A stretch of DNA of 8,249 bases from Sulfurovum sp. (lineage in GTDB: Bacteria; Campylobacterota; Campylobacteria; Campylobacterales; Sulfurovaceae). Made by a program: the position numbers and the translations under genes. The notes under the pieces were generated by a model. The model did no database searches. It was not told where the DNA came from and worked only from the letters and a program-made list of their open reading frames with translations. Shown piece by piece: positions 1 through 6,065 of the stretch. The number at the start of each line of letters is the position of its first letter. Position 1 is the first letter of the stretch. The stretch covers positions 1-8,249 of the forward strand of contig JAPHUJ010000001.1 of assembly GCA_026193735.1 (NCBI GenBank). The letters are read 5' to 3'.

Positions 1-663
1 ATCATCATGAGGGTTAACGGAGACAGTGATCTTTCCTTCATCATCAATCACATCTTTATATAATTCTTTTGGACCATGCAGTATGAGATCTTCAAGAGGG
101 ATCATACCAACAAATGTACGTCCATTTGAAACGACAAATACATGATGAATATTGTCGATCTCATTATTTTTTTTCATTTTTTTAAGACGTAAGATAGAGT
201 CACCGATCTTTTCATCTATATGAGCTTCGAAAATCTCCACCTGCATATGTGCACCGGCTTCATTTTCTTCAAAGGATATAAGCTCTTCTATCGTATCTCT
301 ATCTTCTTCTGAAAGATTTGACAAGATCGCATTTGCTTTTTCTTCGTCTATTTCTTCAATATGCTGGATAAGATCGGCTGCATCATTGGTATTAAGCTCT
401 TCTGTAAGCTTTGCAAGTTTTTTTGGACCAAATCTTTCATATATTTTTTCTTGTTCAGATCTTGGAAGTTCTATGATCACTTCAGCCAAAAGATCTTTGG
501 GAAGTTTATTTAAGAAATCGATATAGGTTTGCTCATCAACTTTTTTGACATTCATAAGAAGATCAGCGACTTCATAGGGATGGACATCAAGGCTTGCACC
601 CTCAATATGCTCACTGAGATATTTTTCTAAAGCTTCAATTTGTTCTAGTGTTTCGTTTTCCAT
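1..663 (-). CDS. mgtE: MgtE-family magnesium transporter, N-terminal part (cut by window edge)
   Basis: The reverse strand reads open from an ATG at 663-661 to the window edge, giving 221 residues with no stop. The start is preceded by AAGGA with a 5-base spacer, a good ribosome binding site. Residues about 30-130 form the acidic, helical MgtE N superhelix, with short repeats such as LLAEVIIELPRSE and DAADLIQHIEE. It ends in FEENEAGAHM (131-140), the equivalent of the conserved 'SAG.lM' junction. A first CBS domain follows, with HVFVVSNG and FVGMIPLEDLI at 174-194. In characterised MgtE proteins the cytosolic N and CBS domains sense Mg2+ and gate a C-terminal five-helix membrane pore. That pore and the second CBS domain lie beyond the left edge, so transport itself is inferred from family. 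Nothing in the visible part looks degraded. The gene is divergent from the nuclease at 1138. Another CBS protein is unlikely because of the N-superhelix plus junction motif. Confidence 0.9.
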   Translation of the reverse strand, partial: MENETLEQIEALEKYLSEHIEGASLDVHPYEVADLLMNVKKVDEQTYIDFLNKLPKDLLAEVIIELPRSEQEKIYERFGPKKLAKLTEELNTNDAADLIQHIEEIDEEKANAILSNLSEEDRDTIEELISFEENEAGAHMQVEIFEAHIDEKIGDSILRLKKMKKNNEIDNIHHVFVVSNGRTFVGMIPLEDLILHGPKELYKDVIDDEGKITVSVNPHDD

Positions 664-727
664 AGTATTCCTTAATATCTTTAGGCTTATTTTTTCTTAT
701 GTATGTCAGCTCAACAGTGTAAATTCA

Positions 728-756
728 ATAATAAGTGTAATTTTCTAATTGATGAA
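728..756 (-). promoter_or_regulatory. Possible promoter of mgtE
   Basis: On the minus strand a TATTAT -10 candidate occupies 733-728. A poor -35 (TTCATC, 756-751) lies 17 bases upstream. This would give a leader of about 58 bases before the ATG at 663. A second candidate is the extended -10 TGATAGAAT at 821-813, which would give a leader of about 150 bases. The region is very AT-rich, so chance matches are likely and the choice is uncertain. Confidence 0.25.
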
Positions 757-1068
757 CTAATAAAAAAGTGAGGTGATTGACTTATTCAAATTATGCTCAA
801 TGTAGAGGTAAAATTCTATCATAGATGACCATAAAGAGAAGCTAAAAAAGTGGAATGCTCCAAAAAAACATCTGGAATAAGTTCTTAGGGATAGGGTTGA
901 AATAAAAATATTCCTTATGCTTTATATGCACGAGGATAATGAAATCCCTGTGTCACTATTCTTGAGTTTTTTACCCTTTATGTTTTATCTATATGATTGT
1001 ACGTAATTGGCATAAAATATTGTTGTGTAGATTCTTTTTGCAGCAACTTAAAGATTGGGTCAAACAAG

Positions 1069-1074
1069 TATAAT
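1069..1074 (+). promoter_or_regulatory. -10 box of the beta-CASP nuclease gene
   Basis: A perfect TATAAT lies at 1069-1074, about 64 bases upstream of the ATG at 1138. No good TTGACA-like -35 lies 16-18 bases before it, which is common in Campylobacterota promoters. Transcription would begin near 1081, giving a 5' leader of about 57 bases. An AAAGGA ribosome binding site (1126-1131) lies 6 bases before the start codon. Confidence 0.55.
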
Positions 1075-1137
1075 ACAGTATTTTAGTAGTAGAATAGAAT
1101 AATTTATCTATACATCTAAACAAAGAAAGGATTTAAA

Positions 1138-2535
1138 ATGGCAACGATCACTTCATATGGTGCAGCAGAAGTAGTGACGGGTTCCTGTCACTTACTTGAT
1201 ATCGAAGAAGGTGCCCGTATACTTATTGATTGCGGAATGTTTCAGGGGCCGGAAGAAGAACGTAACAATGGTCCATTTTCTTTTGATCCAAGTAAAATAG
1301 ATTACCTGCTTGTGACCCATGCTCACCTAGATCATGTAGGACGCATACCAAAGCTGGTGAAAGAGGGATTTACCGGGATTGTTTGTGCCACAGAAGCAAC
1401 ACGGGATCTGGTTGAAATTATCTTACTAGACAGTGCCAAGATCATGAGAGAAGATTATGAGACTAATTATAAAAAAGCACAACGTCGAGGTAAAGAAGAC
1501 GAAGTTGATTTACCACTTTATGGAGAAGATGATCTTGAGGCAACTTTTGATCTAACCTGGAAATATCCTGTTTATGATAAACCTCTTACCCTTCAGGAGG
1601 GTCTCACAGTAACTTATCGTGACGCAGGACATATTTTAGGATCTGCTTTTATCGAAATTGCTTATATGGAGCGTGGTGTTGAACAAACCATCGTTTTTTC
1701 CGGCGATATAGGCAATGACAATGATATGGTAATGCCTGATCTGAAAAAATGTACTCATGCCAATACGCTTTATGTCGAATCGACCTATGGAGACCGTAAT
1801 CATAAAAGCATGGAAGATACAATCACTGAGTTTAAGCGTATCGTTATAGAGACGCTAAATAACTGGGGTAATGTAATCATTCCCTCTTTTGCTGTTGAAC
1901 GGACCCAGGAGCTTTTGTGTATTCTTAAAGAGATGCATGACAGAAAAGAATTGCCTGAGTGTAAGATATTTTTAGACAGCCCGATGGCTACACGTGCAAC
2001 AGAGGTTTATAATAATTATTCTGAATTCTTAAGTCAGAAATGCCAGGATTATAAAAAGCGTGATGGTACTGTTTTTGATTTTGAAGGGCTTACCTTTACT
2101 CCGGATGCTGAGGCGTCCAGAGCCATCAATGATGTAGATCGTCGTGCTATTATTATCGCTGGTAGCGGAATGTGTACAGGGGGAAGGATCCTTCATCATT
2201 TTAAACATCGTCTATGGAATCAAAAAAATGCTGTCATTTTTGTGGGTTATCAAGTAGTTGGCACTTTAGGACGGCAAATGATCGATGGAGCACGTTGGGT
2301 CAAGATCTATCGTGAAGAAATCCTTGTTAAGGCTAGTATTCATACTTTGAATGGTTTTTCCGCTCATGCGGATCAGAGTGCTATCGTAAAATGGGTATCG
2401 CAGATGAAAGATCTCAATCGTATTTTTCTTATACATGGAGAATATGACAAACAGGTGATCTTACGCAGTGTATTGGAAAATGTATTTGAACAAAAAGTAC
2501 ATATCGTGGAGCCGGAAGAAGTGATATACCTGTAA
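1138..2535 (+). CDS. Metallo-beta-lactamase/beta-CASP family ribonuclease (YSH1/CPSF73-like)
   Basis: This 465-aa protein is a full-length member of the bacterial/archaeal CPSF-like branch of the MBL fold (COG1236 type). The metallo-beta-lactamase core comes first: HAHLDH at 61-66 supplies four metal ligands, then H165 in DAGHILGS and D190 in FSGD. A beta-CASP insert follows, opened by VESTYGDR (E214 acidic motif) and including PSFAVERTQELL (249-260), LDSPMA (279-284) and AGSGMCTGGRILHH (341-354). The C-terminal RMMBL segment carries FSAHADQ (H410) and LIHGE (H433). All expected zinc residues are present, so the enzyme should be active. Characterised relatives, such as Thermus TTHA0252 and eukaryotic CPSF73, cut RNA; a cytosolic RNA endonuclease role is inferred from them. 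It is distinct from RNase J, which is longer and carries other C-terminal domains. ATG 1138 is supported by AAAGGA at 1126-1131. The gene appears monocistronic, since the downstream permease has its own promoter. Confidence 0.9.
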   Translation: MATITSYGAAEVVTGSCHLLDIEEGARILIDCGMFQGPEEERNNGPFSFDPSKIDYLLVTHAHLDHVGRIPKLVKEGFTGIVCATEATRDLVEIILLDSAKIMREDYETNYKKAQRRGKEDEVDLPLYGEDDLEATFDLTWKYPVYDKPLTLQEGLTVTYRDAGHILGSAFIEIAYMERGVEQTIVFSGDIGNDNDMVMPDLKKCTHANTLYVESTYGDRNHKSMEDTITEFKRIVIETLNNWGNVIIPSFAVERTQELLCILKEMHDRKELPECKIFLDSPMATRATEVYNNYSEFLSQKCQDYKKRDGTVFDFEGLTFTPDAEASRAINDVDRRAIIIAGSGMCTGGRILHHFKHRLWNQKNAVIFVGYQVVGTLGRQMIDGARWVKIYREEILVKASIHTLNGFSAHADQSAIVKWVSQMKDLNRIFLIHGEYDKQVILRSVLENVFEQKVHIVEPEEVIYL

Positions 2536-2643
2536 AAGAAATAAAGTATTTATCATTAATGCACTGTAAGATGTATTGATGGTAGATAGAATGAAAATAA
2601 TGCTGTATTGGGTTTTAGAGATATGGAAGAGCAGTTGTTAATT

Positions 2644-2652
2644 TGCTATAAT
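2644..2652 (+). promoter_or_regulatory. Extended -10 promoter of the fetB-like gene, possibly leaderless
   Basis: TGCTATAAT at 2644-2652 is a perfect extended -10 element (TGn plus TATAAT). Its last base is only 5 bases before the ATG at 2658. The usual -10 to +1 distance would place the transcription start at or within a base or two of that A. No -35 box and no Shine-Dalgarno sequence is visible before the start codon. Confidence 0.6.
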
Positions 2653-2657
2653 ATAGT

Positions 2658-3362
2658 ATGAATACATCAATGTACAACATCTCACTTTTAAATCTTTTCT
2701 GGGTCATGATCCCCGTTTCTATGGTCATCGTGATCTATATGCGTTGGACTCAAGATAAGGTTACACTTTTTTATGCACTGTTTAGGATGTTGATACAATT
2801 GATGTTGATAGGGTATGTATTAACCTATATTTTTGATTCAGATTCACCTTATCTTGTAGTCTTTATACTCTGTGTTATGCTCATCGCTGGAAGTGTCATC
2901 GCAATGCGTCCACTTCAAAAAAGACAAAAGTCACTTTTTCTTTACGCGTTTCTTTCCATTTTTTTTGGTGGGGTTTTTACATTGATGATGATTGTTTTTG
3001 GGGTGATGGATTTGAACCCCTGGTATGAACCCAGGTTTCTTATACCTATAGCAGGGATGATCTTTGCAAATTCCATGAATGCTGTGAGTATCTCGGCAGA
3101 GAGGTTTGAGAGTGAGATAAATAGAGAAAATACTTATCTGGATGCCAGAGCTACAGCCTATAAGGCAGCATTGATCCCTATAGTCAACGCACTTTTTGCA
3201 GTAGGATTGGTGTCACTTCCAGGGATGATGACAGGACAGATACTTTCAGGGGTTGACCCGTTGATAGCCGTACGGTATCAGATCATGGTCATGCTGATGA
3301 TACTGGGATCTGCGGGTATCTCTGTGGCGATTTATTTATTATTTTTGAAAAAGTCTAATTGA
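2658..3362 (+). CDS. fetB: FetB/UPF0014-family ABC transporter permease
   Basis: This 234-aa integral membrane protein matches the UPF0014/FetB (YbbM) family along its whole length. It has about seven hydrophobic segments, roughly at 10-28, 36-59, 65-83, 92-116, 127-146, 170-190 and 205-230. The family blocks are clear: ALFRMLIQLMLIGYVLTYIF (40-59), IPIAGMIFANSMNAVSI (129-145), and ALIPIVNALFAVGLVSLPGMM (171-191, cited by its start ALIPIV and end LPGMM) running into GVDPLIAVRYQIMV. In E. coli, FetB pairs with the ATPase FetA in a putative iron exporter; plant relatives (ALS3/STAR2) act in aluminium tolerance. A metal-export role is inferred from family only. The usual ATPase partner is not next to it: the upstream gene is the nuclease and the downstream gene is convergent. 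The start at 2658 lacks a ribosome binding site; Met5 (2670) is an alternative that also lacks one. Translation may begin on a leaderless mRNA. Confidence 0.87.
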   Translation: MNTSMYNISLLNLFWVMIPVSMVIVIYMRWTQDKVTLFYALFRMLIQLMLIGYVLTYIFDSDSPYLVVFILCVMLIAGSVIAMRPLQKRQKSLFLYAFLSIFFGGVFTLMMIVFGVMDLNPWYEPRFLIPIAGMIFANSMNAVSISAERFESEINRENTYLDARATAYKAALIPIVNALFAVGLVSLPGMMTGQILSGVDPLIAVRYQIMVMLMILGSAGISVAIYLLFLKKSN

Positions 3363-3375
3363 ATAATTGTTATAT

Positions 3376-3399
3376 AGACGTGATCCATGGATCACATCT
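3376..3399. repeat. 24-bp near-perfect palindrome in the convergent gap
   Basis: The core GTGATCCATGGATCAC (3380-3395) is a perfect 16-bp palindrome. One mismatched pair (C3379/A3396) and three more matching pairs (AGA/TCT) extend it to 24 bp. It lies 14 bases after the fetB stop and about 86 bases past the end of the convergent deacylase gene. It could fold as a hairpin with a CATG loop and act as a transcription end for either gene, but no T-run follows it on either strand. A binding site for a dimeric protein is the alternative. The only long T-run nearby is 3473-3479. Confidence 0.6.
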
Positions 3400-3484
3400 T
3401 AGGATGACGAATCTGAAGGATATGATAAAGATATAAAGGAAGAGGGCGCCCGTATCTCAGTTAAGTTTGATGTTTTTTTCTTAC

Positions 3485-4501
3485 TTATACATAATCCTCT
3501 AAAAGATAACAGAGACAATCTTGCACGATGATTGTCTTATCCAGTGTGATCATCGCAGGCATCAGTGGTTTTTTGAGAGAGATGGCACCATTGTAATTGT
3601 AGATCAGCTTATCGGTTACATCAGTACCGTCCTCTGCTGTAGCGATGAGAGGTTTATCCAGAGTTGTATGGGCAAAGACTTCAGATGTTTCAAGTCTAGT
3701 AAAGTTATGACGGTCAAAGTTCTCCACCAGTGTTAGATCAAAGTTTCCATCCTCATCTTCAAATCCAAAATCCACATTTTCAGCGACCTTGAGAACAGCA
3801 TTATTTTGTACCAACTGTAGGTCATGAGAAGGCAGGGGTTTGTCAGGGAAATGATCCATATGCATCAGATCATCGATGAGCGCTACGGCACGATCTATTC
3901 CAAGATGGTTACCGGGTGTAGAACACTCCAGTGTAATGGCAGGACAGATATCATCAAACGCCATCGTCGAAACCCCTTTAGGTGTATGAAATACCATTGC
4001 GATATGGTTAAAGAAACTGCTTAGGTACTTGTTCTTTTCATTGACTGAAGAGATGCATCCGTAAGGGGGATTTTTTCCTGTGTTGTTATGCAGGTCGATC
4101 GCTGCAAAGAGTTCATCTTCTGTGATCCTCTTCATCACTTCTGCAATCAGTTTTGCAGTAGGTGCATCCGGTTCCATAGTGCCGGGCCAAGCACGGTTGA
4201 AGTCCAGTTCAGTGTCAAGTCTTCTAATCCCCTGTGATGATGCTTCTACATTACCTACAAAAAGCCAGATCGATCTTGGAAGTGTATATCCCTCTGTTTT
4301 TTTATATTTTTTGAGTATCTCCTGCATGATCTTTAGGCCACTAAACTCATTTCCATGCAGTAATATAGATACAAAGAGTGCAGGACTTTTATCCCCTTTA
4401 AGATGAATAAGTGTAGGTGTGTCAAACACTTTTTTTATATTACGATAAGAAATATCCAAAAACGCATCTGGTATGTCATGTCGTATCGTTAAATTGTTCA
4501 T
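3485..4501 (-). CDS. AstE/AspA-family zinc deacylase (succinylglutamate desuccinylase/aspartoacylase-like, M14 fold)
   Basis: This 338-aa protein belongs to the AstE/AspA branch of the M14 carboxypeptidase fold, which hydrolyses N-acyl amino acids or similar amides using one zinc. Zinc ligands are visible as HGNE (H49, E52) and DLH (H138). The substrate-carboxylate motif DFNRAWPG is at 100-107 (N102, R103). The catalytic glutamate is E192 in TLECS. The C-terminal third (about 225-338) is a beta-rich extension of the kind seen in the family. All key residues are intact, so activity is expected, but the substrate cannot be read from the sequence. True AstE acts in arginine succinyltransferase catabolism; no ast genes are nearby, so I do not assign that symbol. 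The ATG directly abuts the stop of the upstream ligase gene (TAAATG), with GGAG 7 bases before the start codon inside the ligase's last codons. This indicates one operon, probably with translational coupling, and a shared pathway. Confidence 0.85.
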   Translation of the reverse strand: MNNLTIRHDIPDAFLDISYRNIKKVFDTPTLIHLKGDKSPALFVSILLHGNEFSGLKIMQEILKKYKKTEGYTLPRSIWLFVGNVEASSQGIRRLDTELDFNRAWPGTMEPDAPTAKLIAEVMKRITEDELFAAIDLHNNTGKNPPYGCISSVNEKNKYLSSFFNHIAMVFHTPKGVSTMAFDDICPAITLECSTPGNHLGIDRAVALIDDLMHMDHFPDKPLPSHDLQLVQNNAVLKVAENVDFGFEDEDGNFDLTLVENFDRHNFTRLETSEVFAHTTLDKPLIATAEDGTDVTDKLIYNYNGAISLKKPLMPAMITLDKTIIVQDCLCYLLEDYV

Positions 4502-5923
4502 TTATAGGCTCCATTCATGTACGGGAATATTTTGTTTGGAATTTTTCATATAATACTCCATAAGTTTAGGGATACTATTATACTTTTTAAAATGTTCAAG
4601 TTGCCATGAAGCACCATTTTGTCCACTTAATGTTCTTTGCTCGATAATATTCATGAAATTAGCAGTGTTATTGATGCGAAAAGAGGAAAGCCCCATTTTG
4701 GTAAGTCTCAGTCCATCAGTTAAGATCCACTCTTTCAAAGAGATTTTTTCAGCATTGATCGGTTCATGGAACTCCGTTTCCAATCCTGTTTTAGCTACGG
4801 TATAAAAATCATCTTTTAACGTTTCAAACAGTATTTTTCTAAGATCTATATTTGATTTTATTAAACCTTGGATGAGACCGATAAAAAACCAAATATTGGT
4901 TTGGGTATCTATGAGACTTGGTCCTGATGGTAGAACGCGAAGCTCAAGTCTTAGTGTATGTTTACCATCTTTGTCCCTGTCCAAAATAGGACGGATCCAT
5001 CTCCATATCGTGCCATTGTGAAGGTTGAAATGATGTAGATCGCTTTCAGGTGTGTCCTTTACATCTGCAAAAATAATTTTAAATGCTTTGTTCTGCTCGA
5101 AGAGGTCTAACCAGGAATCTATATAGCCATGAGCAAAATGTACTCTTGTTTCTTCACCATGTTCTCTTCTGATCTTGTCCCTTGTATCTACAGATTGTTC
5201 AAAGATGGCGATACGGGACTCATGCCAGGCTCTTTTTCCTAAGACCAAAGGAGAATTCGCAGCAAACCCAAGTACTGCAACAGAAGCCAGCAGTGCAGCA
5301 TGATAATACTCAACGGCTTCATCAAAAGGGATCTGAAAGTGGATCTGTAATGAGGTTCCAAGTGCTTCAAACATCACATCGTCTTTTTGTAGAGATACTT
5401 CATCTTCGCCATGAAACAGGATCTTCACACTCTCATGTCTTAATTCTTTAATACGCTGAGATACCAGTGTATATCTATGCATATCAGATTGGTATAGTAC
5501 TTTGTTGAAATGCTTAAGTTCTAAAGAAGGAAGTACACCAAAAAGTCCAAGCTGTGCATTAAATTTTGAAGCAGATTTCTGTGCTTGATCCCAAAGTGCA
5601 TGAAGGTCTTTTTCTAAGCTTTGAGGTGCATTGGCATCAAGTTCAAAAACATTCCCATTGATCTCGAGATCATACTTTGCAAGTTCATTGGTAAAATAAG
5701 GCGAGTGGAGATCATTCAGTATCTCTTTGTTCAGAGGGGCAGGTAGATTGGCACTGTTAAGAATGCAAACTTCCAGTTCATAGCCTATACGGTATTTGTC
5801 TGAAAATATATTTGAACCTTTGGCAAATAATGATTTGATATATTCTAATTCACGTAAGCAGGCATTTTTAAATGCAGTAAAATCTTCTTTTGTAAACTCT
5901 CTATTGCTTATCTCGCTACCCAT
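4502..5923 (-). CDS. Glutamate-cysteine ligase-like enzyme (GCS2 family carboxylate-amine ligase)
   Basis: Starting from the ATG at 5923 this is a 473-aa protein of the GCS2 (PF04107-type) superfamily, which uses ATP to join a carboxylate (often glutamate gamma-carboxyl) to an amine. Residue numbers are from this start. The opening GYELEV strand (47-52) has the two glutamates typical of the metal/ATP site. FELDANAPQSLEKDL (93-107) matches the second acidic strand. ALGTSLQIHFQIP (187-199) gives the QxH-type strand. HTLRLELRVLPSGPSLID (322-339) corresponds to the late RxE/R strand. A longer reading frame begins at 5971, but its extra 16 residues are AT-coded, overlap the likely -10 box and lack a ribosome binding site. 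The start at 5923 has TAAGG with a 7-base spacer. True glutathione synthesis is not implied, because no glutathione synthetase is present and the family is broad. The partner deacylase directly downstream suggests a make/break or salvage pathway for one amide. Confidence 0.82.
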   Translation of the reverse strand: MGSEISNREFTKEDFTAFKNACLRELEYIKSLFAKGSNIFSDKYRIGYELEVCILNSANLPAPLNKEILNDLHSPYFTNELAKYDLEINGNVFELDANAPQSLEKDLHALWDQAQKSASKFNAQLGLFGVLPSLELKHFNKVLYQSDMHRYTLVSQRIKELRHESVKILFHGEDEVSLQKDDVMFEALGTSLQIHFQIPFDEAVEYYHAALLASVAVLGFAANSPLVLGKRAWHESRIAIFEQSVDTRDKIRREHGEETRVHFAHGYIDSWLDLFEQNKAFKIIFADVKDTPESDLHHFNLHNGTIWRWIRPILDRDKDGKHTLRLELRVLPSGPSLIDTQTNIWFFIGLIQGLIKSNIDLRKILFETLKDDFYTVAKTGLETEFHEPINAEKISLKEWILTDGLRLTKMGLSSFRINNTANFMNIIEQRTLSGQNGASWQLEHFKKYNSIPKLMEYYMKNSKQNIPVHEWSL

Positions 5924-5950
5924 CAGATACCTTATTTGAATATACTTCTT

Positions 5951-5961
5951 TTTATAGTATA
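5951..5961 (-). promoter_or_regulatory. -10 region of the ligase-deacylase operon
   Basis: On the minus strand TATACT (5961-5956) runs directly into TATAAA (5956-5951). Either hexamer would put the transcription start at about 5950-5942, some 20-27 bases before the preferred ATG at 5923. No strong -35 is seen. Its position inside the longer possible reading frame is a reason to prefer the shorter start. Confidence 0.45.
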
Positions 5962-6027
5962 ACAAAAACATTCAAATAATATTCTAGTTTTAAATAAGAC
6001 TAATTAACTCCTATTTAAAATTCAACA

Positions 6028-6036
6028 TGCTATACT
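6028..6036 (+). promoter_or_regulatory. Extended -10 promoter of the repeat-protein/MoxR operon
   Basis: TGCTATACT (6028-6036) is an extended -10 with one difference from TATAAT. Transcription would begin near 6043, leaving a leader of about 23 bases before the ATG at 6066. It is divergent from, and about 70 bases away from, the -10 region of the ligase operon, so the two units share a short AT-rich control region (5924-6065). No clear -35 or operator palindrome is visible. Confidence 0.5.
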
Positions 6037-6065
6037 AAGTTAAATTAAACACTAAAAGTGATGAT

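Larger units (their letters stand above)
664..1137. other. Gene-poor 474-base intergenic region between divergent genes
   Basis: This stretch separates mgtE (minus) from the beta-CASP nuclease (plus). It holds the mgtE leader at its left end and the nuclease promoter at its right end. In between I find no convincing gene, RNA or terminator. Only very short open frames exist: about 20 codons ending in TAA near 880, and a 29-codon frame at 917-1006 with a hydrophobic stretch but no ribosome binding site. A loose inverted pair, GGAATA (874-879) and TATTCC (909-914), has a 29-base loop and is weak. The length is more than two simple promoters need, so an unrecognised small RNA or decayed gene remains possible. 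Confidence 0.5.

Noticed and set aside
777..789. TTGA-CTTAT-TCAA as an FNR/CRP-type box
   Set aside because: The half-sites are 5 bases apart rather than the 6 of the FNR consensus, and the flanks do not extend the symmetry.
777..814. Forward promoter with TTGACT (777-782) and TAAAAT (809-814)
   Set aside because: The spacing is 26 bases, no hexamer at 16-18 bases fits, and no gene follows.
3472..3479. T-run at 3473-3479 as an intrinsic terminator of fetB
   Set aside because: No stable GC-rich stem immediately precedes it; the GGGCGCCC palindrome is over 20 bases away and too short to form a normal hairpin with a loop.
3521..4406. Plus-strand open frames of 66-108 codons opposite the deacylase gene
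   Set aside because: They lie antisense to a gene with intact catalytic motifs, have no ribosome sites and show no protein-family features; they are shadows.
5182..5451. 89-codon plus-strand frame opposite the ligase gene
   Set aside because: Antisense to a conserved GCS2 core region, with low-complexity composition and no start signals.
5924..5971. 16-residue N-terminal extension of the ligase from ATG 5971
   Set aside because: It overlaps the likely -10 box, lacks a ribosome site and is AT-coded, while ATG 5923 has TAAGG at good spacing.
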